DNA of 46,670 nt from Prevotella sp. (lineage in GTDB: Bacteria > Bacteroidota > Bacteroidia > Bacteroidales > Bacteroidaceae), in the NCBI GenBank assembly GCA_016285055.1, contig JAEEPZ010000017.1, forward strand, positions 1-46,670, in the 5' to 3' direction. The notes beneath the pieces are model-generated. The model was given only the letters and a program-made list of their open reading frames with translations. It was not told the origin of the DNA and searched no databases. The position numbers were made by a program, and so were the translations under genes. Shown here piece by piece: positions 15,040-24,706 of the stretch. The stretch's first letter is position 1, and every line of letters begins with the position of its first letter.

Positions 15040-18000
15040 ATGAGTTTCAAAGCAAAGAAAACAGCCCTCTGTGTGGGATTATGCTTTTTGGGCATAGTCG
15101 GCGCACAGCAGGCTTCGGCAGCTATCGAAACCGTAGCAGCCGTACAGCAAACGAAGCAGGCATCTGGTCATGTGGCCGACTCTCAGGGGCCGCTGATTGG
15201 AGCCACGGTCATGGAGAAGGGCACCAGCAATGGTACGATGACAGACCTCAACGGTGACTTCTCACTTAACGTGAAACCTGGGGCTACCCTCATCGTGTCC
15301 TACGTGGGCTACGTGACCCAGGAAGTCAGGGTGGGTGACAACGGCAACTTGTACATTACCCTGAAGGAAGACGGACACGTGGTGAACGAGGTAGTGGTGA
15401 TTGGCTACGGTTCACAGCGTCGCGAGTCGGTGACCGGTTCGGTGGCCAACATCGGCGGTGAGAAGCTCAACCAGATTGCTGCCTCCAACGCTGCTCAAGC
15501 CCTGCAGGGCCGCGTGGCCGGTGTGCTCATGACGCAGACATCGTCGAAGCCGGGCGAGGAGATGCAGATTCGCATCCGTGGCCAGCGCTCGCTGAGTGCC
15601 AGCAACGACCCGCTCATCGTCCTCGACGGCATCCCCTTCATGGGACAGCTCTCAGACATCAACCCCGCCGACATCAAGTCGATGGACATCCTCAAGGACG
15701 CCTCTGCCACAGCCATCTACGGTTCGCGTGGTGCCAACGGCGTCATCATCATCACCACCGTCAAGGGTGCTCAGGGCTCGCCGGCAAAGGTGACATACAA
15801 CGGTTATGTCAGCTTCAAGAAGGTGTTCCACAAATATCCCATGATGGACGGTCCCACCTTCTCCAAGTTCCGTAAGTATGCCGGACTCTACCAGAACTCG
15901 CTCGACGAGGACGATGCCACCAACACCGACTGGCAGGACCTCTACTACGAGACGGGCGTGAGCCATAACCACGACGTCAGCGTGGCCGGCGGCACCAACG
16001 GCGGCAGCTACAGCTTCGGTGCAGGCTACTATCACGATGAGTCTGTTGTGCCTACTGAGGGCTACAACCGCATCTCCATCCGTGGCAACTTCGACCAGAA
16101 GGTGGGCGAATGGTTCCGCTTCGGCCTGAGCACCAACACCAGCTACCGTGAGACGAAGGGCGTCAACGATATGTATGGCGTGCTGAGCAAGAGCCCGCTG
16201 GCCAGCCCCTACGACCAGAACGGCAACCTCAAGCGCTATGTCACACTGCCGGCCGACGACCAGAGCGTCGTTACCAAGGAGACCGTGAAGCGCGACAAGG
16301 ACGTGTGGCTCAACGAGAACAAGGGCATCGGCACCTACAACACCCTCTTCGCAGAGCTGAAGTGCCCGTGGGTGGAAGGACTGAGTTATCGCGTGAACGT
16401 GGGCCTGAACTTCCGCAGCTCCAAGGGCGGCAACTTCACCGGTACGGGTGTCAACAACAAGGATGCCAATGCTATCAACGGTGGCGGCATCTCGGAGAAC
16501 CAGACACGCAACTGGACGGTGGAGAACCTCATTACCTATGACAACACCTTCGCTGAGAAGCATAATATCAATATTGTAGGCATGTACTCAGCCGAGCAGA
16601 CCACCTACGAGTCAACAGGTGCTTCGGCTCAGGACATCCCAGCCGACTACTTCCAGTATTTTGCACTCGACAAGGCTACTGGCCAAGCCAACCTCACCGG
16701 CTACAACTACTGGCAGAGCGGACTGATGTCGTGGATGGGCCGTGTGATGTACTCCTATGACAACAAGTACATGATTTCTGCCGCCCTCCGTTCCGACGCT
16801 TCTTCGCGTCTGGCCAAGGGCCACCAGTGGCACACCTATCCCGCTGTCAGCGCCGGTTGGAACATCGCACGCGAGGAGTTTATGTCCGACCTCACATGGA
16901 TTGACAACCTGAAGCTGCGCGTAGGTTTCGGTGAGACCTCTAACCAGAGCATCAGTCCTTACTCCACGCTGGGCGGACTGGCCGTGCGCAACTACAACTT
17001 CGGCAACGGCACCAACTACAAGGCCGGCTACTATGTCAACGCTCTGCCCAACCCCGAGCTGGGATGGGAGTACAGCAAGACATGGAACTTCGGTCTCGAC
17101 TTCTCACTGTTCAAGGGCCGTCTGTATGGATCATTGGAGTATTACATCCAGAAGACCAACGACATCCTGCTCGACGTCTCCATGCCCAGCACCTCGGGTG
17201 TGAGCAGCTTCACCGGCAACATCGGTAACACCGAGAACAAGGGCTTCGAGCTGACCCTGAACGGCATCATCCTTGACAACAAGAACGGCTGGCACTGGGA
17301 TGCAGGCATCAACCTCTACCTCAACCGCAACAAACTGACTAAGCTGACTGGTGCCGACGTCATCAAGCCCGACGGCACGAAGGAGCCTGAGCGCGACGAG
17401 GCCAACCGCTGGTTCGTGGGCCATCCCATCGATGTCATCTACGACTATGAGTACGACGGTCTGTGGAACGAGAGCGACGTCTATGAAGTGACGCTGCCCG
17501 ACGGCACGAAGACCACCAACTTCGCCATCCTCGAGCCCGGCGGCAACCTGGGTATGATCAAGGTGAAGTACAATGACGACGTGCTCGATGCCAACGGCGT
17601 TCCCACCCGTGCCATCGGTGCCGACGACCGCCGCATACAGGACATGGAGCCCGACCTCATCGGTGGCTTCAACACCACAGTGGCCTACAAGGGCTTCGAC
17701 CTCACCATGATTGGCGCCTTCCAGATTGGCGGCAAGCTCATCTCGGCCATCCACTCTTCCAATGGCTATCTGAACATGTTGACAGGCCGTCGCGGTCAGC
17801 TCGACGTCGACTACTGGACAGAGGAGAATACCGGTGCCAAGTATCCGAAGCCCGGCGGCATCATCAGCAGCGACAACCCCAAGTACGGCAGCACGCTCGG
17901 CTATTTCAATGCCGGCTATCTGAAGATCCGTGCCATCACGCTGGGCTACAGCTTCGACAACCTGAAGGCCATCAAGGACCTCGGCATCAGCCGCCTGCGC

Positions 18001-18204
18001 CTCTACGCTACTGTGCAGAATCCCTTCGTGCTCTTCTCACCGTACAACAACGAGAGCGGACTCGACCCGGAGACCAACTCATGGGCCAACCAGAACACGG
18101 CAGTGGCCTACGGAGAATACTCTGGCAAGCACCGTATGCCCATCGTGGGTTACAACACACCGGCTACCCGCAACTTCATGTTCGGACTCAATGTGACGTT
18201 CTAA
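15040..18204 (+). CDS. SusC/RagA-type TonB-dependent outer-membrane transporter
   Basis: The 1054-residue protein has a signal peptide (about 1-26), a carboxypeptidase-regulatory-like domain (about 38-110: GHVADSQGPLIGATVMEKGTS ... YVGYVTQEV), the TonB-box region (VNEVVVIGYGSQRR) and a plug containing IRIRGQRSLSASNDPLIVLD and ATAIYGSRGANGVIIITT. A long barrel ends in NFMFGLNVTF. Start 15040 is preferred over 14932, which lies upstream of the promoter. It forms a lidded import pair with the SusD-like lipoprotein encoded 90 bases downstream and takes up oligosaccharides or peptides. No glycoside hydrolase lies directly beside the pair, so substrate is not assigned. Confidence 0.97.
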   Translation: MSFKAKKTALCVGLCFLGIVGAQQASAAIETVAAVQQTKQASGHVADSQGPLIGATVMEKGTSNGTMTDLNGDFSLNVKPGATLIVSYVGYVTQEVRVGDNGNLYITLKEDGHVVNEVVVIGYGSQRRESVTGSVANIGGEKLNQIAASNAAQALQGRVAGVLMTQTSSKPGEEMQIRIRGQRSLSASNDPLIVLDGIPFMGQLSDINPADIKSMDILKDASATAIYGSRGANGVIIITTVKGAQGSPAKVTYNGYVSFKKVFHKYPMMDGPTFSKFRKYAGLYQNSLDEDDATNTDWQDLYYETGVSHNHDVSVAGGTNGGSYSFGAGYYHDESVVPTEGYNRISIRGNFDQKVGEWFRFGLSTNTSYRETKGVNDMYGVLSKSPLASPYDQNGNLKRYVTLPADDQSVVTKETVKRDKDVWLNENKGIGTYNTLFAELKCPWVEGLSYRVNVGLNFRSSKGGNFTGTGVNNKDANAINGGGISENQTRNWTVENLITYDNTFAEKHNINIVGMYSAEQTTYESTGASAQDIPADYFQYFALDKATGQANLTGYNYWQSGLMSWMGRVMYSYDNKYMISAALRSDASSRLAKGHQWHTYPAVSAGWNIAREEFMSDLTWIDNLKLRVGFGETSNQSISPYSTLGGLAVRNYNFGNGTNYKAGYYVNALPNPELGWEYSKTWNFGLDFSLFKGRLYGSLEYYIQKTNDILLDVSMPSTSGVSSFTGNIGNTENKGFELTLNGIILDNKNGWHWDAGINLYLNRNKLTKLTGADVIKPDGTKEPERDEANRWFVGHPIDVIYDYEYDGLWNESDVYEVTLPDGTKTTNFAILEPGGNLGMIKVKYNDDVLDANGVPTRAIGADDRRIQDMEPDLIGGFNTTVAYKGFDLTMIGAFQIGGKLISAIHSSNGYLNMLTGRRGQLDVDYWTEENTGAKYPKPGGIISSDNPKYGSTLGYFNAGYLKIRAITLGYSFDNLKAIKDLGISRLRLYATVQNPFVLFSPYNNESGLDPETNSWANQNTAVAYGEYSGKHRMPIVGYNTPATRNFMFGLNVTF

Positions 18205-18294
18205 AACAACGAATCAGCGTAGAGTTTTAAAACAACAAATTCAACGAATTGGCGTTTTAAGAAAACGAAATAAACGAAAAAAAAGAATCTATTT

Positions 18295-20247
18295 ATGAAA
18301 ACGAAAAGCATCAAATACATTCTCGCTGCGGGTCTTGTGTGCTGTGGGCTTTCCACAACGATGACCTCCTGCTCCGACATCCTCGACGAGCAGCCGCGCA
18401 GCCAGTTTGACCCGACATTCTTCACCACGAAGACGGGCATCGAGGGCGGTCTGACATCGCTCTATGCGCACCTGCGCTATTTCTATGGCAACGGATATTT
18501 CCTCAACAGCGTGGAGACAGGCACCGATGAGTACACATGGGCTCAGTCGGCCGACGGCAACTTCAAGGATGCCGACCTCTCGGGCGTGGGCTCCATGACT
18601 CCCTCTAACTCCATTGCCGGCTCCATCTGGGGCACCGCATTCCCCAACATCAACACGGCCAGCGGCATCATCGAGAATGGCGCTGAGGCCGGCATCGATG
18701 CATCCCTGCTCGCCGAGGCTTACTTCTTCCGTGGTTTCGACTACTTCCTCCTGGTGCAGACCTACGGCGGCGTGCCCCTCGACCTGGGTGCCGGAGAGCT
18801 GAAGTTCAACACCTCTACCGTCCGTACCTCCGTGCGCAACACCGTGCCCGAGGTCTACGAGAAGTGCATCTTCCCCGACTTGGAGAAAGCACTGGCCGAC
18901 CTGCCCGATAATCCGCGTATGACCGGCACCGTCACCAAGAACGTGGCACGTCTCTACCTGGCCAAGGCATACCTCACCTACGCATGGTGGCTGGAGAATC
19001 CCAACAACATTCCCACCTATCCTGAGTGCGCCCGCGACGCAGGCCAGGCCAAGAGCTACTATCAGAAGGCATTCGACATGGCCAAGGCAGCCATCGACAA
19101 CCCTGGTCCCTACGCACTGCAGCCCACCTTCTACGACGTGAACGTGGCCACCAACGACCGCAACTCTGAGATTATGCTCTATGCCGACCACGACGAGGAC
19201 GAGAAGTTCGGTAACGGCGGTGCAGGCTACGGATGGGGCAGCGGCGGCTCGCCTGAGAACTTCGCCTACTGGATGGAGACATGGAACTACACCGAGATGA
19301 CGGCCAAGGCCGCTTCCGGCGCTGTCATCAACCCCATTCAGCGTGAGGCTGTGCAGGCCCTCGGTCGTCCCTGGACACGTATGGCGCCCATTGCCGACAA
19401 CTTCATGGCCGGAGGCGTGTGGGAAGATGCTGTCAAGGCCATCGACTCACGCTACGACGCCACCTTCACACTGCGCTATCACACCAACTGGCAGAAGTCG
19501 GGCAACACCGAGCCTTACGTCTTCGGTGCCAACGGCATGCAGGTAGGCCCCAACGAGGTGTACTTCAGCTGGGTGCCTGAGAGCGAGGATGCCAACATCA
19601 ACTACACCGGTGCCGACGGCAAACTCGGATTCGGCGAGATGGCCGGACGTCCCGACTTCGTCGTAGCTGTCAACCACATCAGCCGCAAGAAGTACCCTAT
19701 CAACTGGAAGATAGGTATCTATCGTACCGACAACGCCGGTGGTCTGGGCTCGAAGGTCAATGGCGGCTCGCCGCGTCCTTGGAACATCGCCAAGTTCTCA
19801 GAGTTCTATCTCCTGGCCGCTGAGGCAGCCGTGAAGCTCGGCCTGAACGCTGAGGCACGCAACTACGTCAACGTGCTCCGTGCCCGCGCCGGCAAGCAGA
19901 CCTTCTCGCAGAACGACAACGTGGCCGTCAACGTTGACCACAGCGCCGAGATGCTGGCTGCAACGCCTGCCACCATCACCATCGACTACATCCTCGACGA
20001 GCGCAGCCGTGAGTTCTGGGGTGAGGGCTACCGCTGGTACGACCTCGTCCGCACTCAGAAGTGGGCCGAGCGGGCCACCACCTACCACATCGCCGACGTA
20101 GGCTATACCGACAAGGACCTCAAGGAGTTCAAACGCACCATACCTGCCAACTACTACATCCGTCCCATCCCGCAGGGACAGATTGACGGCATGAAGATGA
20201 GCGACGAGGAAAAGACCGCATATCAGAATCCTGCATACAGGAATTAA
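18295..20247 (+). CDS. SusD/RagB-type nutrient-binding outer-membrane lipoprotein
   Basis: The 650-residue protein has a lipoprotein signal (MKTKSIKYILAAGLVCCGLS, then TTMTSC with the lipobox Cys at about 26). It carries the SusD N-terminal pattern (SDILDEQPRSQFDPTFF), TPR-like helices, and the C-terminal RagB/SusD blocks (EFYLLAAEAAVKLG, INY-type ILDERSREFWGEGYRWYDLVR, YYIRPIPQ). It caps the SusC barrel on the cell surface. At 650 residues it is on the long side for the family, with extra loops in the middle (about 300-420). It follows susC in one transcript and is followed by a strong terminator, so the pair forms a self-contained unit. Confidence 0.97.
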   Translation: MKTKSIKYILAAGLVCCGLSTTMTSCSDILDEQPRSQFDPTFFTTKTGIEGGLTSLYAHLRYFYGNGYFLNSVETGTDEYTWAQSADGNFKDADLSGVGSMTPSNSIAGSIWGTAFPNINTASGIIENGAEAGIDASLLAEAYFFRGFDYFLLVQTYGGVPLDLGAGELKFNTSTVRTSVRNTVPEVYEKCIFPDLEKALADLPDNPRMTGTVTKNVARLYLAKAYLTYAWWLENPNNIPTYPECARDAGQAKSYYQKAFDMAKAAIDNPGPYALQPTFYDVNVATNDRNSEIMLYADHDEDEKFGNGGAGYGWGSGGSPENFAYWMETWNYTEMTAKAASGAVINPIQREAVQALGRPWTRMAPIADNFMAGGVWEDAVKAIDSRYDATFTLRYHTNWQKSGNTEPYVFGANGMQVGPNEVYFSWVPESEDANINYTGADGKLGFGEMAGRPDFVVAVNHISRKKYPINWKIGIYRTDNAGGLGSKVNGGSPRPWNIAKFSEFYLLAAEAAVKLGLNAEARNYVNVLRARAGKQTFSQNDNVAVNVDHSAEMLAATPATITIDYILDERSREFWGEGYRWYDLVRTQKWAERATTYHIADVGYTDKDLKEFKRTIPANYYIRPIPQGQIDGMKMSDEEKTAYQNPAYRN

Positions 20248-20275
20248 ATTGTTAGTTGTTACATTTTTTGAGGAG

Positions 20276-20311
20276 TCCCTGCCGCGCCACCCTGCGGCAG
20301 GGATTTTTTTT
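20276..20311 (+). terminator. Rho-independent terminator after the SusD-like gene
   Basis: Perfect 10-base stem TCCCTGCCGC/GCGGCAGGGA with an 8-base loop, then eight T residues (20304-20311). Confidence 0.9.
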
Positions 20312-21046
20312 CGTGCTGTACGGATGGAATTGGGCTTAGTTGCGGCGCTATCTATGTGGGTTAATACCGCGAAGCGGCCTGAGAAAAAACCAATAAAAAC
20401 CAATAAAAACAAGAAAAACAATTTGGTACAATAGCTTTTCTATGGATTTCTACCCATGTGAGAATCCTGCAGTTTCAAGGCATCATGGGTTTTAAAAGTT
20501 TCCTGCCGAGAAACCATCGGTTTCTCGGCAGGAAACCGATGGTTTCTCGGCAGGAAACTTTTGCATAAAAACCCCAGATGGCAAAAAGACACATGCTGTA
20601 CGGATGGAGTGACTTAGTTATGGCGCGAAACAGGTCAGTTTGTTACCCGAGTTATGTCGTCCCTTCGGGACTTTTCGCTGCGCCTTGCCCTTCGCGTAGC
20701 TCAATGCGCAGCCATCCCCTCCCTTCAAGGGGAGGGGTTAGGGGTGGGGTCTGTAACTTCTTCGCCGCCTCATATTCGCTGTTCCTTCTTCGCTGAAACT
20801 TCTTCGCTGATAAAAAATTACCGACTCTCCAGACCCCACCCCTGCCCCGCCCCTTGAAGGGAGGTGATGGCTGCGCATTGAGCTATGCGGCGGGCAAGGC
20901 GATAGCTATTGTACCAAATGAGAAAATTTACCAAATTTGTTTTTCTTGTTTTTATTTGTTTTTATTGGTTTTTTTCTCAGACCGCTTCGCGGTATTAACT
21001 CACATGAATAGCGACGCAACTATGTCACTTCATCCGTACAGCACGA
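20311..21046. repeat. Large nested inverted repeat with dispersed element, copy 2 (gene-free region)
   Basis: The outer arms, 20311-20434 and 20904-21046, are imperfect inverted copies over more than 120 bases. They share CGTGCTGTACGGATG, TAATACCGCGAAGCGG, CTGAGAAAAAA, AATAAAAACAAGAAAAAC and TTGGTACAATAGC. Inside lies a copy of the element at 1-240 (20433-20672), including the triple palindrome at 20497-20561. A second, inner inverted pair follows (about 20684-20757 with 20829-20898) centred on GCTCAATGCGCAGCCAT and a CCCCTCCC/GGGAGGGG run. No gene is supported. Sequence between the arms is about 470 bases. Confidence 0.85.
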
Positions 21047-21153
21047 ATTGTTTTTATTTGTTTTTTTCGAAAAAGTTTGAAGTCTTTTTGTTTTATTTCG
21101 TTTTTTTTGTATATTTGCAGCCTCATGTAGAGCTTTTCATGGAGAGTCATTTG

Positions 21154-21187
21154 TCTTTAACTCCTTTAACTCCTTTAACTCCTGAAA
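21154..21187. repeat. TTTAACTCC 9-base tandem array (CE15 upstream)
   Basis: Three to four units begin after CATTTGT and end in ACTCCTGAAA, 20 bases before the CE15 start codon. The short stretch before it (21047-21153) is T-rich and holds AGCTTTTCATGG, a degenerate copy of the dispersed element's edge. A possible -7 (TATATTTG) lies at 21111-21118. Confidence 0.9.
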
Positions 21188-21206
21188 GTTTAACGAATAA
21201 TAGCTA

Positions 21207-22364
21207 ATGAATATGAAACAACTTATGAACATGAACTCCACGATGCTTCTATTGCTGCTGGCGCTCTGCGTTGTGCCGCAGGGAGCAAAGGCGCAGCCAC
21301 GCGTTTACGAACAGGAGAACACAGGTGCAGCATTTGCCCTGAAACAGTTTAAGGCCGTGCAAGACCTGCCGGTCATCAAGACGCTGCCCGACGCGCTGCA
21401 GGGCGTCACCGCCTTCGGCGACTGGGAGCGTCGCCGCAACGAGATAGGCTCGCTCATTCAGCACTACGGCATCGGCACTAAGCCGGCCATGGAGTCCGGG
21501 CAGGTGACGGCGCACATGGAGGGCGACACGGCTATCGTCGTCGATGTCACCGTGGGCGGACAGACGCTGACGCTGCGCTCCGTCATCCATTACCCCAACG
21601 TGGGACGCCCGCCCTACGCCGTGATGATAGGCACTGACATGCTCACACTGCCGCGCGACCTGTTCCAAGGACGGCCCGTGGCGTTCATGACGTTCCACTC
21701 CGCACAGGTCAACGACTACAAGCAGTTCGGCCGGCATCATGACCGCGGCGAGCACCATTTCGACCGCCTCTATCCCTCACTCACCGCCAACGGCGCCTAC
21801 AGTGAGTGGGCATGGGGCATAAGCCGACTCATCGACGGCCTGCAGCTCCTGGGCCCCGACGTGACGAAGATTGACACCCGTCGCATCGGCGTCAGCGGTT
21901 GCTCCTATGCCGGCAAGATGGCCCTCTACTGCGGCGCCTTCGACGAGCGCATCGCCCTGACCATCGCTCAGGAGCCTGGCGGCGGCGGGGCAGCAGCATG
22001 GCGCGCCAGCCATGAGTCGACGGAGAACCTGGAGAATCTGGACAAGACCGACTACCACTGGTTCTTGGAGAGTCAGAAAGAGAACTTCGGCGGCGACAAC
22101 GTCTACCGTCTGCCTTACGACCAGCACGAGCTGTGCGCCATGGTCTGCCCCCGTGCCCTCCTGCTCCTGGGCAACCCCGACTACGTATGGCTGGCCGACG
22201 GCTCCATGCGCATCTCGGCCGACGCTGCACAGAAGGTGTGGGAGCGTTTCGGCATAGCCGACCGTTTCGGCTGCGACATCCTCGGCGGACACGGCCACTG
22301 TCAGCTGCCGCTTGAGCAGTATGCCGTCACACAGTCGTTCATCGACCGCTTCCTCCTCTACTAA
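21207..22364 (+). CDS. Glucuronoyl esterase-like protein, carbohydrate esterase family 15
   Basis: The 385-residue exported alpha/beta hydrolase carries all CE15 hallmarks: the nucleophile Ser233 in GVSGCSYAGK (GCSxxGK), the acid-region Glu256 in IAQEPGGGGAAAWR, and the histidine in GGHGHCQLP (His362/364). A signal peptide ends near QGAKA-Q (about residue 29). The enzyme cleaves ester links between lignin alcohols and 4-O-methyl-glucuronic acid of xylan. Several in-frame ATGs (21207, 21213, 21228) make the exact start uncertain. It lies after the inverted-repeat region and a 9-base array, and 10 bases ahead of the TrkA-N/RyR gene, so those two are probably co-transcribed although no functional link is evident. 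Confidence 0.9.
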   Translation: MNMKQLMNMNSTMLLLLLALCVVPQGAKAQPRVYEQENTGAAFALKQFKAVQDLPVIKTLPDALQGVTAFGDWERRRNEIGSLIQHYGIGTKPAMESGQVTAHMEGDTAIVVDVTVGGQTLTLRSVIHYPNVGRPPYAVMIGTDMLTLPRDLFQGRPVAFMTFHSAQVNDYKQFGRHHDRGEHHFDRLYPSLTANGAYSEWAWGISRLIDGLQLLGPDVTKIDTRRIGVSGCSYAGKMALYCGAFDERIALTIAQEPGGGGAAAWRASHESTENLENLDKTDYHWFLESQKENFGGDNVYRLPYDQHELCAMVCPRALLLLGNPDYVWLADGSMRISADAAQKVWERFGIADRFGCDILGGHGHCQLPLEQYAVTQSFIDRFLLY

Positions 22365-22374
22365 CCTAAAAGCC

Positions 22375-24570
22375 ATGAGTACCATCTTGTCATCGCAGGG
22401 GCCGGCTGATGCCTTGCAGACGAAACCGGAACGCCACAACAGCATCAAGCTTTGGTTCGACCGCTTGTTGTCGAAGAGCCTGTGGCGGCAGTTCCTCATC
22501 TTGGGGGCTGTCCTCATAGCCGCCCTGGGGCTGTCCTACTTCCTCCTCTCCTGGTCGGGGGCTGAATGGGAGGCGTATTGCAAGAAGAACGACCTGAGCA
22601 TGTGGCTGCTGCCCGTCTATCTGCTGATAGACTCCAACGCGCTGAACTCGCTCTACACAGCCGGTCATGTGCATGGATGGATGCTGTTTGCCAGCAGCAT
22701 CACCTTCCTCTTCGGCGCCTTCGTGTTCAATGGCATCATCATCGGTATCATTACCAACTCATTAGAGCGGCGCGTGGAGGACCACAAGGAAGGGCACCTG
22801 CACTACCTCAAGTCGGGCCACTTCATCATCATGGGCTACGACGAGATGGTGACATCGTTCATCACACACATCTTCACCCGCCACCCCAAGGCCTACGTGC
22901 TGATTATGACGTCGGCCGAGACTGTCAGCATCAGGGAAAAGCTGCTGAAGTCGTTCAGTGAGGAACAGATGAAGCACATCATCATCAACTACGGCCACCG
23001 CATCTCTTCGGAAGCCTATCACGACATACGGCTGGAGGCGGCAGAAGAGGTGTTCGTCGTGGGCAATCACGGCAAAGCCGCCCACGATGCCATCAACGTG
23101 GAGTGTGTGGACAGCATCTACCGCTATCTCAGCTCCGACAAGATGACGCAGCGACCGCGCAGCATCACCTGCGTGTTCAAGGACTTGGACACCTATGCGG
23201 CGTTCAAGACGTCCGACATCTTCGGCAAGTTAGCCGATCTGGGCATAGAGTTCATCCCCTACAACTACTTCACAGGCTGGGCCAAGCAGGTGTTTGTGAA
23301 GTGCAAATATCAGGACTTCGACAATCCTGGCAAGGAATATCTCTATCCTAAGGTCTATGGCAAGGGCATCAAACCCGACGACGAGAAGTATGTGCACCTC
23401 GTCTTCGTCGGCACCACCAACTTTGCCGTTGCCTTTGCCATGGAGGCCGCCCACGTGCTGCATTTCCCCAATGCCGACAAGGCCAAGACCGTCATCACCT
23501 TCATCGACGTGAATGCCGACAAGGAAAAAGACGAGTTCATCACCCGCAACCGCCATTTCTTCGAGGTGCAGTCGTACAGATACCAGGACCTCTCCGACCC
23601 CGACCATCCGGGGGAGAGCATCCGCATGCCCGCCTTGGCTTTCAAGGGCGAGGACGCCGACTTCCTCGATGTGGAGTTTGAGTTCATCAAGGGCAACGTC
23701 TTCTCCATGCAGGTGCAGGATGAGATTAGCCGGTGGGCCCGCGAGCACAACGAGAAACAGTACCTCTCCATCTTCCTTGCCCTGGCCGACCAGCGTGAGA
23801 ACTTTGTCATGGGCATGAACATGCCCGACGACGTCTATGACAACGAGGTGCCGCTGTTCATCCGTCAGGGGCGGTCAGACAATTTTGTCACCAACCTTCG
23901 CAGTGCTGACGAGAGGCCGGAAGACAAGAGAATGGACTATTGCACCTTCAAGGATGGCCAGCTGCAGACGAAAAAACGGCAGGCCCGCTATGCCAACATC
24001 TACCCCTTCGGCATGAACGAGACAGCCTTCAGCGCCGACGACCACTCGCTGAGGCGTGCCAAGCTCATCCACTACCTCTACGTGACGGCCAACTATGAGA
24101 CCTGCCAGTTCCAGAGCATCCTCACCCTCGATGCCATCCCTGCCGCGACCATCTGGGAGAAAGCCAACGACAGTTGGCGGAAGCTGCCGGTGGCGCTCAA
24201 GTGGTCGAACCTGTACAACGCGTACACCATCAGGACGAAGCTAAGGACACTGCGTACCATGCGCGGGCTGGACATTGAGGACAGCAGCCACGACTACGAC
24301 ATGCTGAGCGACGAAGAGGTGAGACTGCTGGCCAAGGTGGAGCACAACCGATGGAATGTGGAGAAGCTCCTCATGGGCTTCCGCAAGCCGCGTGCCGAGG
24401 AAGACAAGTACGCCCATCGTGCCTTCGCTGGCAACCTGTCGCAGAACAAGAAGCTCTTCATCCACCACGACATCAGGCCCTTTGACGAACTGGGCTCCAT
24501 AGCCGAGCTTGACCGGGAGTTCACCCGCTACATCCCATGGCTGATGAGAATGACAGAGACAAACACATGA
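22375..24570 (+). CDS. Two-TM channel-like protein with tandem TrkA-N/RCK-like domains and a C-terminal RyR-like domain
   Basis: The 731-residue protein starts at ATG 22375, just after the CE15 stop. Two hydrophobic helices lie at about 38-60 and 102-127; the segment between (about 76-100) could be a re-entrant or periplasmic loop, but no K+ selectivity motif (TVGYG) is seen. Two Rossmann-type regions follow: GHFIIMGYDEMV (148-159) and HLVFVGTTNFAVAFAMEAA (341-359), as in RCK/TrkA-N regulatory domains. The C-terminus (about 640-720) holds EHNRWNVEKLLMGFRKP and HHDIRPFDELG, a divergent RyR-like domain. I infer a nucleotide-sensing membrane channel or regulator, comparable in layout to CASTOR/BK-type two-RCK proteins. 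The next gene encodes a separate RyR domain. Confidence 0.75.
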   Translation: MSTILSSQGPADALQTKPERHNSIKLWFDRLLSKSLWRQFLILGAVLIAALGLSYFLLSWSGAEWEAYCKKNDLSMWLLPVYLLIDSNALNSLYTAGHVHGWMLFASSITFLFGAFVFNGIIIGIITNSLERRVEDHKEGHLHYLKSGHFIIMGYDEMVTSFITHIFTRHPKAYVLIMTSAETVSIREKLLKSFSEEQMKHIIINYGHRISSEAYHDIRLEAAEEVFVVGNHGKAAHDAINVECVDSIYRYLSSDKMTQRPRSITCVFKDLDTYAAFKTSDIFGKLADLGIEFIPYNYFTGWAKQVFVKCKYQDFDNPGKEYLYPKVYGKGIKPDDEKYVHLVFVGTTNFAVAFAMEAAHVLHFPNADKAKTVITFIDVNADKEKDEFITRNRHFFEVQSYRYQDLSDPDHPGESIRMPALAFKGEDADFLDVEFEFIKGNVFSMQVQDEISRWAREHNEKQYLSIFLALADQRENFVMGMNMPDDVYDNEVPLFIRQGRSDNFVTNLRSADERPEDKRMDYCTFKDGQLQTKKRQARYANIYPFGMNETAFSADDHSLRRAKLIHYLYVTANYETCQFQSILTLDAIPAATIWEKANDSWRKLPVALKWSNLYNAYTIRTKLRTLRTMRGLDIEDSSHDYDMLSDEEVRLLAKVEHNRWNVEKLLMGFRKPRAEEDKYAHRAFAGNLSQNKKLFIHHDIRPFDELGSIAELDREFTRYIPWLMRMTETNT

Positions 24571-24621
24571 AGCATGATGCATTCTGCATAATACATTATT
24601 CAACTTTCGTAAGTTTTGGAG

Positions 24622-24696
24622 TCTCCTTTACTCCTTTACTCCTTTACTCCCTTAACTCCTTTAACTCCTTTAACTCCTTTAACTCCTTTAACTCCT
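24622..24696. repeat. TTTAACTCC tandem array between the two RyR genes
   Basis: It begins with 8-base CTCCTTTA units and continues as 9-base TTTAACTCC units, ending ACTCCTGAAA. The start codon of the small RyR gene is 10 bases further, and the only Shine-Dalgarno-like bases (AAAGGA) are in that gap. Confidence 0.92.
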
Positions 24697-24706
24697 GAAA
24701 GGAAAA

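Noticed and set aside
20248..20434. Open frame in the arm of the inverted repeat after SusD
   Set aside because: It lies over the terminator and repeat arm; composition and position do not support a gene.
20311..21046. Complete insertion sequence
   Set aside because: Inverted arms are present but no transposase frame of any length lies between them and no target duplication is visible.
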